Positions 7,067 to 9,830 of a stretch of 9,830 bases of DNA are shown here, in pieces; the stretch's first letter is position 1; every line of letters begins with the position of its first letter. This DNA comes from Lachnospiraceae bacterium (GTDB lineage: Bacteria; Bacillota; Clostridia; Lachnospirales; Lachnospiraceae). The translations under genes were made by a program, and so were the position numbers. Under the pieces are notes generated by a model. That model was not told where the DNA came from. It made no database searches and saw only the letters and a list, made by a program, of their open reading frames with translations. Location of the stretch: contig JAAUZN010000060.1 of NCBI GenBank assembly GCA_014804565.1, forward strand, positions 1 through 9,830. Reading direction: 5' to 3'.

Positions 7067-7099
7067 TGTCCCATAAGCTGTTCCATTGAAAGTGGGACA
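7067..7099. promoter_or_regulatory. Inverted repeat in the rep leader
   Basis: TGTCCCA (7067-7073) and TGGGACA (7093-7099) are perfect inverted heptamers 19 bases apart, ending 15 bases upstream of the rep ATG. It could be an operator for one of the XRE proteins or a leader hairpin. Its role is unknown. Confidence 0.35.
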
Positions 7100-7144
7100 G
7101 TCTGGACACTAAAAAACACTGTTTTATGCGGCTTGCACACTCTC

Positions 7145-7156
7145 TGTACCTGTACC
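7145..7156. repeat. Tandem hexamers (candidate Rep-binding iterons)
   Basis: On the minus strand GGTACA is repeated twice without a gap, with its first G being the last base of the origin stem. Circoviruses carry tandem hexamers in the same position beside the stem-loop, where Rep binds. The function here is inferred from that layout. Confidence 0.6.
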
Positions 7157-7189
7157 GGAAGTCGGGGGTAATACTAGCCCCGACTTCCG
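7156..7189 (-). other. Rolling-circle origin hairpin with nonanucleotide TAGTATTAC
   Basis: A perfect 12-bp stem (7156-7167 with 7178-7189; minus-strand arm CGGAAGTCGGGG) carries a 10-base loop reading CTAGTATTAC on the minus strand. TAGTATTAC (7176 down to 7168) is exactly the circovirus nonanucleotide and fits the wider CRESS consensus NANTATTAC, nicked between the last TT and AC. It lies 105 bases upstream of a CRESS-type rep, reads in the same direction, and is flanked by tandem hexamers. Loop, stem, repeats and rep together make an origin call strong. Confidence 0.88.
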
Positions 7190-7190
7190 A

Positions 7191-7220
7191 TTGACGGGAG
7201 CTGTTTGTTGAGCCTATAAT
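7191..7220 (+). promoter_or_regulatory. Promoter for the XRE regulator, abutting the origin
   Basis: TTGACG (7191-7196) and TATAAT (7215-7220) are 18 bases apart. The -35 box begins two bases after the origin stem. It should drive the plus-strand regulator, whose likely ATG is at 7283. Confidence 0.7.
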
Positions 7221-7282
7221 AGCATTACGGAGAAGATACATATAGAGCCTAAATAGATATCTTGCGGATGGAGAAAAATAAA

Positions 7283-7834
7283 ATGGATATGTATGGAACT
7301 ATTTTAAGAAAACGGATAAAAGAAATGGGATATACACAACAGGAATTTGCGGACAAAGTGCCGATGCCTCTGGCTACTCTGAAAAAGTATATGTCGGACA
7401 GAGGAACGTATTCGATCGACTATCTGAAGAGGTTTGGAGAACTTTTAGATTGTTCCTATGATTATTTAATGGGGGTCACTGTTTCACCAAGGCGCGATAT
7501 ACAGGATATCAAGGATGCGACCCGTCTGTCTGATGAGGCAATAGATAAAATCAAGCGGATTGTTGCAAAAATAGACGAAACAGACGCGACAAAAAGGATA
7601 GGCGCGCAGAGTATGATTGCATGTCTGGATATGGTTATAAAAACAGAGGTATATGAAACCATAGCGGCATATTTGCGGTCAGATGACATATTAAAGCCAA
7701 TAGAGAATTTTGTGCAAGACGCTATGCGCGATGTAATCGGAGGCGAAGAACTGCCAGTCAAGTTAGATAATGTATATGCACTGGCGGTGATACAGGAACT
7801 TGATAAATGTAAGAGTGAGATGAAGCGGCAATGA
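7283..7834 (+). CDS. XRE/Cro-CI family transcriptional regulator
   Basis: A DNA-binding protein with an N-terminal helix-turn-helix of the Cro/CI type (MDMYGTILRKRIKEMGYTQQEFADKVPMPLATLKKYMSDRG..., about residues 3-64). A helical C-terminal region of about 115 residues matches no domain I can name. The ATG at 7283 is preferred because GGAG (7270-7273) lies nine bases upstream. A TTG at 7262 is in frame and would give 190 residues, but it has no ribosome site. The gene is divergent from rep, with the origin between, so it is the obvious candidate for controlling rep and its own promoter. Its stop codon lies within the left arm of a long hairpin. The family is sure. The operators were not identified. 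Confidence 0.85.
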   Translation: MDMYGTILRKRIKEMGYTQQEFADKVPMPLATLKKYMSDRGTYSIDYLKRFGELLDCSYDYLMGVTVSPRRDIQDIKDATRLSDEAIDKIKRIVAKIDETDATKRIGAQSMIACLDMVIKTEVYETIAAYLRSDDILKPIENFVQDAMRDVIGGEELPVKLDNVYALAVIQELDKCKSEMKRQ

Positions 7835-7908
7835 TACCACCAGTTCCCCTGTGGGTAACTTCCGCATTCGGCTCCAGTTCCTCACAGGGGAACCAGCGGT
7901 ATCATTGC
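7828..7908. other. Long imperfect hairpin, candidate single-strand origin or convergent terminator
   Basis: Two 11-bp perfect stem segments (7828-7838/7898-7908 and 7843-7853/7883-7893) are separated by a 4x4 internal loop and cap a 29-base loop. It overlaps the regulator stop codon and lies between convergent genes. Neither strand has a T-run, so a standard terminator is unlikely. Rolling-circle plasmids carry large hairpins as second-strand origins, which is one reading here. Confidence 0.5.
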
Positions 7909-7922
7909 AGAACGTGTTGCGG

Positions 7923-8186
7923 TTATAATCGCTCAATCATTTCTGTGAGTTCCCTTATAGTCTCGTCCAGTTCCTTTTCTTCTTCTTCGTCAAACGGGTA
8001 AGGGCATTTATGGCAGTCAGCGTCAAGCAGATCACCGCTGAAATGAAAAGCGGGCGGCGGAGTTTTAGCGCGGAACGGGCATTTTTTCCAGGAACATTTC
8101 TTTTTGAATAAACAGAATATCCTAAAAAGAACAACGGGAAACATACATAATACACCCAACTCCCACAAAATAAATAAAATTGTCAT
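7923..8186 (-). CDS. Small membrane-anchored cysteine-rich protein, unknown function
   Basis: An 87-residue protein I do not recognise. Residues 1-27 form one hydrophobic segment (MTILFILWELGVLCMFPVVL...). A basic KKK patch follows, so the C-terminus is probably cytoplasmic. The soluble part has two cysteine pairs, C31-x4-C36 and C58-x2-C61, that could bind zinc. An acidic run (DEEEEKELDE) leads into a short charged helix likely to be a coiled coil. The ATG at 8186 has AAGGAG nine bases upstream, and the frame is clean, so the gene looks real. It is convergent with the first XRE gene and divergent from the second. In a 4-kb element it is the only gene without an evident replication, integration or regulatory role. 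No function is assigned. Confidence 0.65.
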   Translation of the reverse strand: MTILFILWELGVLCMFPVVLFRIFCLFKKKCSWKKCPFRAKTPPPAFHFSGDLLDADCHKCPYPFDEEEEKELDETIRELTEMIERL

Positions 8187-8234
8187 TTTTCCATACTCCT
8201 TCTATATAACTTGATTTGTCGGTCATATATCTAA

Positions 8235-8280
8235 AATAGGTCAATACAACCATAATTTCAATAGGTCAATTCGCCATAAT
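8235..8280. repeat. Direct repeats, candidate operators upstream of the second XRE gene
   Basis: AATAGGTCAAT followed after 3-4 bases by CCATAAT occurs at 8235-8256 and again at 8260-8280. The copies lie in the divergent gap between the small membrane protein and the XRE gene, spaced 25 bases apart. The CATAAT parts could also be -10 boxes. Autoregulatory binding by the adjacent XRE protein is inferred. Confidence 0.45.
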
Positions 8281-8301
8281 AGTAAAAAAGAGGTGAGCGG
8301 A

Positions 8302-8535
8302 TTGTCACGATTGAGAGATTTGAGAAAAGAACTGGGCTATACTCAGATTAAAATGCAACATCTGACAGGTATCGACCAGAGCGATTATTCTAAGATTGAG
8401 AATGGCAAACGCTATTATACGTTTGAGCAATGTAAACGGATTGCCGAGGCGTTGAATACAAGCATGGACTATTTGGCAGGGTTGACGGATGAGAAACGCC
8501 CGTACCCCAGAAGCAAAGACGATGAAAGTGAATAA
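8302..8535 (+). CDS. Small XRE family helix-turn-helix protein
   Basis: A 77-residue protein that is essentially one Cro/CI-type helix-turn-helix (SRLRDLRKELGYTQIKMQHLTGIDQSDYSKIENGKRYYTFEQCKRIAEALNTSMDYLAGLTDE) with a short polar tail. The start is taken as TTG at 8302 because AGAGGTGA (8289-8296) is a good ribosome site at proper spacing. The GTG at 8293 also opens the frame but overlaps that site. It lies downstream of the AATAGGTCAAT direct repeats. Such small proteins in mobile elements act as Cro-like repressors or excision controllers; which applies here is unknown. It could stand in for the missing excisionase, but nothing in the sequence shows this. Confidence 0.82.
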   Translation: MSRLRDLRKELGYTQIKMQHLTGIDQSDYSKIENGKRYYTFEQCKRIAEALNTSMDYLAGLTDEKRPYPRSKDDESE

Positions 8536-8541
8536 ATGGGA

Positions 8542-8562
8542 AAGGGGCTTGCTCAGCCCCTT
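8542..8562 (+). terminator. Hairpin after the second XRE gene, possible terminator
   Basis: AAGGGGCT (8542-8549) pairs with AGCCCCTT (8555-8562) over a five-base loop, beginning seven bases after the stop codon. The following sequence lacks a real T-run, so termination would be weak. Confidence 0.45.
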
Positions 8563-8576
8563 ACTACTCCCGTATT

Positions 8577-8597
8577 TGTTTGTATGCGGTTTGTACA
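8577..8597. repeat. Right candidate arm-type integrase site
   Basis: TGTTTGTATG and TTGTACA, four bases apart, match 4627-4646 near the other end of the element in the same orientation. The copy lies 57 bases inside the right att core. Confidence 0.4.
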
Positions 8598-8653
8598 GGC
8601 TGTCAGAAATGTGGAAAACTCCTTTCTTTTGGGATTTTCTATTAGCCAAGAAT

Positions 8654-8674
8654 GTTCGATTCCGGTCGCCGGCA
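8654..8674. repeat. attR core: duplicated tRNA-Leu 3' end
   Basis: An exact 21-base copy of 4541-4561, without the rest of a tRNA. It marks the far junction of the integrated element. Chromosomal sequence resumes at 8675. Confidence 0.9.
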
Positions 8675-8683
8675 CTTGATCAA

Positions 8684-8723
8684 AAGTGGTTCAATCCAGT
8701 ATTTATGCGGGGTTGAGCCATTT
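8684..8723 (+). terminator. Original chromosomal terminator of the tRNA cluster, displaced by the element
   Basis: AAGTGGTTCAA (8684-8694) pairs with TTGAGCCATTT (8713-8723, wobbles included), followed by further T residues. It sits immediately outside attR. The motif ATTTAT..GGGGTTG in its loop and arm is shared with the hairpin at 4569-4611, so the two are related sequences. Confidence 0.6.
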
Positions 8724-8784
8724 TTATTTCAATCTGCCACATGGAAAGGGAATTATCGCATCATACTAAAGGAGAGAAAACACC

Positions 8785-9447
8785 GTGACGATAAAAAAGA
8801 GAGCAGTTATTTTTGATATGGATGGCGTTATTTTTGACAGTGAACGGCTGATCCTGGATTGTTGGGAGCAGGTGGCGGAAAAGTATCATTTTACCAATAT
8901 CAGGGAGGTCTGCATTGACTGTATCGGGACGAATAAGGTGAGAACCAAAGAGATCGTATGCGCCTATTACGGAGAATCTTTTCCGTATGATGAATATAGT
9001 AAAGAAGTTTCCGGACTGTTCAGAGAATACATCCAAACGAAGGGGCTGCCGGTTAAAAGGGGCGTCGAGGAACTTTTGCAATATCTGCAGGATAAGAGAA
9101 TTCCCATCGGACTTGCCTCGTCAACCAGACTGGCTGTTGTGGAGGAGGAATTGTGTCAGGCAGGGTTATATGATTATTTTCAGGTCGTTATGGGCGGCGA
9201 TCAGCTGAAAAGGAGCAAGCCGGAACCGGATATTTATTTGTTGACCTGCGAAAAAATGGGTGTTTTGCCGGAGCGCGTATATGCGATCGAGGATTCCTAT
9301 AATGGTATCCGTTCCGCCTACAGCGCCGGCATGATGCCGATCATGGTGCCGGATATCTTACAGGCAGACGAAGAGATGAAAGAGAAAAGCATTGCCGTAT
9401 TGGAGGATCTGTTTCAGGTGAAGTATTATTTTTCGGCTTACCTCTAA
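8785..9447 (+). CDS. HAD superfamily hydrolase, beta-phosphoglucomutase-like subfamily
   Basis: A 220-residue cytoplasmic phosphatase or phosphomutase of the haloacid dehalogenase superfamily. All four motifs are present: motif I FDMDGVIFDSE with nucleophile D11 and acid-base D13, motif II GLASSTR (109-115), motif III K145 in KRSKPEPDIY, and motif IV E169-D170 in AIEDSYNG. The helical cap between residues 15 and about 90 is the type found in sugar-phosphate phosphatases and beta-phosphoglucomutase. The start is GTG at 8785 with AAAGGAGA about nine bases upstream. Before the element arrived this gene would have followed tRNA-Leu directly. Its stop codon overlaps the -35 element of the flgM promoter. 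The substrate cannot be predicted from sequence. Confidence 0.9.
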   Translation: MTIKKRAVIFDMDGVIFDSERLILDCWEQVAEKYHFTNIREVCIDCIGTNKVRTKEIVCAYYGESFPYDEYSKEVSGLFREYIQTKGLPVKRGVEELLQYLQDKRIPIGLASSTRLAVVEEELCQAGLYDYFQVVMGGDQLKRSKPEPDIYLLTCEKMGVLPERVYAIEDSYNGIRSAYSAGMMPIMVPDILQADEEMKEKSIAVLEDLFQVKYYFSAYL

Positions 9448-9471
9448 AGTCTGGACAAAAATATCCGATAC
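9445..9471 (+). promoter_or_regulatory. Sigma-28 (SigD/FliA)-type promoter for flgM
   Basis: TAAA (9445-9448), 15 bases, then TCCGATAC (9464-9471) fits the flagellar sigma consensus TAAA-N15-GCCGATAT. It lies 46 bases upstream of flgM, and TAAA overlaps the HAD stop codon. Such a promoter would let FlgM limit its own synthesis. Confidence 0.75.
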
Positions 9472-9517
9472 CTATAGTGTAGGATATTGAGTGAGATAGA
9501 GGAAGGAGGAGTCACAT

Positions 9518-9799
9518 ATGCGTATAGAAGCTTATACTCAGGTACAGCAGGTCTATGGCACGAAGAAAAGCGCTAAGACACAGAATACTGCGAAAAATGC
9601 GACTTCTGATAAAATTCAGATCTCCAGTATCGGCAAGGATATTCAGACTGCGAAAAATGCGGTTGCAGCTGCCGATGATATCAGGAGTGAGTTGACTGCG
9701 CCCATCAAGGCAGGCATCGCGAACGGTTCCTATCAGGTGAGCGGCGAGAGTTTTGCGGAAAAATTGATGAAGCAGTATGAGGAGATTAAGAGTTTGTGA
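9518..9799 (+). CDS. flgM: Anti-sigma-28 factor FlgM
   Basis: A 93-residue homologue of FlgM, the anti-sigma factor that holds the flagellar sigma factor (SigD/FliA) inactive until the hook-basal body is built. The N-terminal half is polar, low in complexity and likely disordered, as in the family. The conserved part runs from about residue 31 (DKIQISSIGKDIQTAKNAVAAADDIRSE...) to the sigma-binding C-terminus (GSYQVSGESFAEKLMKQYEEIK). The ATG at 9518 has AGGAGG at optimal distance. A SigD-type promoter just upstream fits feedback control. Flagellar chaperone genes often follow flgM in Clostridia, and any such gene would begin beyond the window. The segments NAV and DIQTAKNA are partly echoed in the N-terminal half (NTAKNAT), a mild internal similarity. 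Confidence 0.9.
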   Translation: MRIEAYTQVQQVYGTKKSAKTQNTAKNATSDKIQISSIGKDIQTAKNAVAAADDIRSELTAPIKAGIANGSYQVSGESFAEKLMKQYEEIKSL

Positions 9800-9830
9800 T
9801 AAGACACTTGGTAAATTCATTTCACGAATT

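Larger units (their letters stand above)
4541..8674. mobile_element. Integrated CRESS-Rep rolling-circle element in tRNA-Leu (about 4.1 kb)
   Basis: The element is bounded by a 21-base exact direct repeat of the tRNA-Leu 3' end; one repeat plus the interior gives a predicted circle of 4,113 bp. Its modules in order are: a tyrosine recombinase (minus), a Rep interrupted by a stop (minus), a nonanucleotide hairpin origin, an XRE regulator (plus), a long imperfect hairpin, a small membrane protein (minus), and a second XRE regulator (plus). No capsid, relaxase, coupling protein or other transfer gene is visible, so it is an integrative plasmid-like element and not a recognisable phage or ICE. 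No excisionase-like gene was found. The boundaries and integrase are well supported. Current mobility is doubtful because rep is interrupted. Confidence 0.9.

Noticed and set aside
7008..7241. A 77-codon minus-strand open frame across the origin region.
   Set aside because: It runs through the origin hairpin and iterons, overlaps the rep start, and has no ribosome site or recognisable motif.
8305..8649. A 114-codon minus-strand frame opposite the second XRE gene.
   Set aside because: It is antisense to a clear helix-turn-helix gene with a good ribosome site; no support was found for the opposite strand.
8489..8716. A 75-codon plus-strand frame across the right junction of the element.
   Set aside because: It overlaps the XRE gene in another frame and crosses the att core into chromosomal sequence. 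It is a chance frame.

Overview
The window looks like the chromosome of a flagellated, low-to-mid-GC Gram-positive anaerobe of the Clostridia, most likely a Lachnospiraceae-type bacterium. This is inferred from AGGAGG-type ribosome sites, GTG and TTG starts, tRNA genes without encoded CCA, an LtaS-type phosphoglycerol transferase, an xpt-permease pair, and an FlgM homologue behind a sigma-28/SigD-type promoter. No species call is possible from the sequence alone.

Layout. Positions 1-70 are a tRNA-Asn that lacks its first two bases, closed by a strong bidirectional hairpin. From 4019 down to 136 on the minus strand runs a probable three-gene operon: xanthine phosphoribosyltransferase, a xanthine/uric acid-type NCS2 permease, and an LTA-synthase-like sulfatase-fold membrane enzyme. 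Divergent from it, 4178-4561 is a plus-strand tRNA cluster (Glu, Ile2 or Met with anticodon CAT, Asp, Leu-TAA). After 8674 the chromosome resumes with a HAD hydrolase and flgM.

Between these, 4541-8674 is a compact integrated element of about 4.1 kb, inserted in the 3' end of tRNA-Leu. The last 21 bases of the tRNA are repeated exactly at 8654-8674. The element encodes a tyrosine recombinase next to the tRNA, a CRESS-DNA-virus-like Rep (HUH endonuclease plus superfamily 3 helicase), two XRE-family regulators and a small Cys-rich membrane protein. Upstream of rep is a 12-bp perfect hairpin. On the minus strand its loop reads CTAGTATTAC, which contains the circovirus-type nonanucleotide TAGTATTAC, and a tandem hexamer (GGTACA twice) abuts the stem. 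This is the origin layout of circoviruses, here inside a bacterial integrative element.

The likely life cycle, by inference, is Int-mediated excision at tRNA-Leu, rolling-circle replication started by Rep at the nonanucleotide, possible second-strand priming at a long hairpin (7828-7908), and XRE repressors controlling the divergent promoters. However, rep carries an in-frame TAA immediately after the Walker A lysine. It separates endonuclease from helicase, so this copy is either newly decayed or makes a split or recoded Rep.
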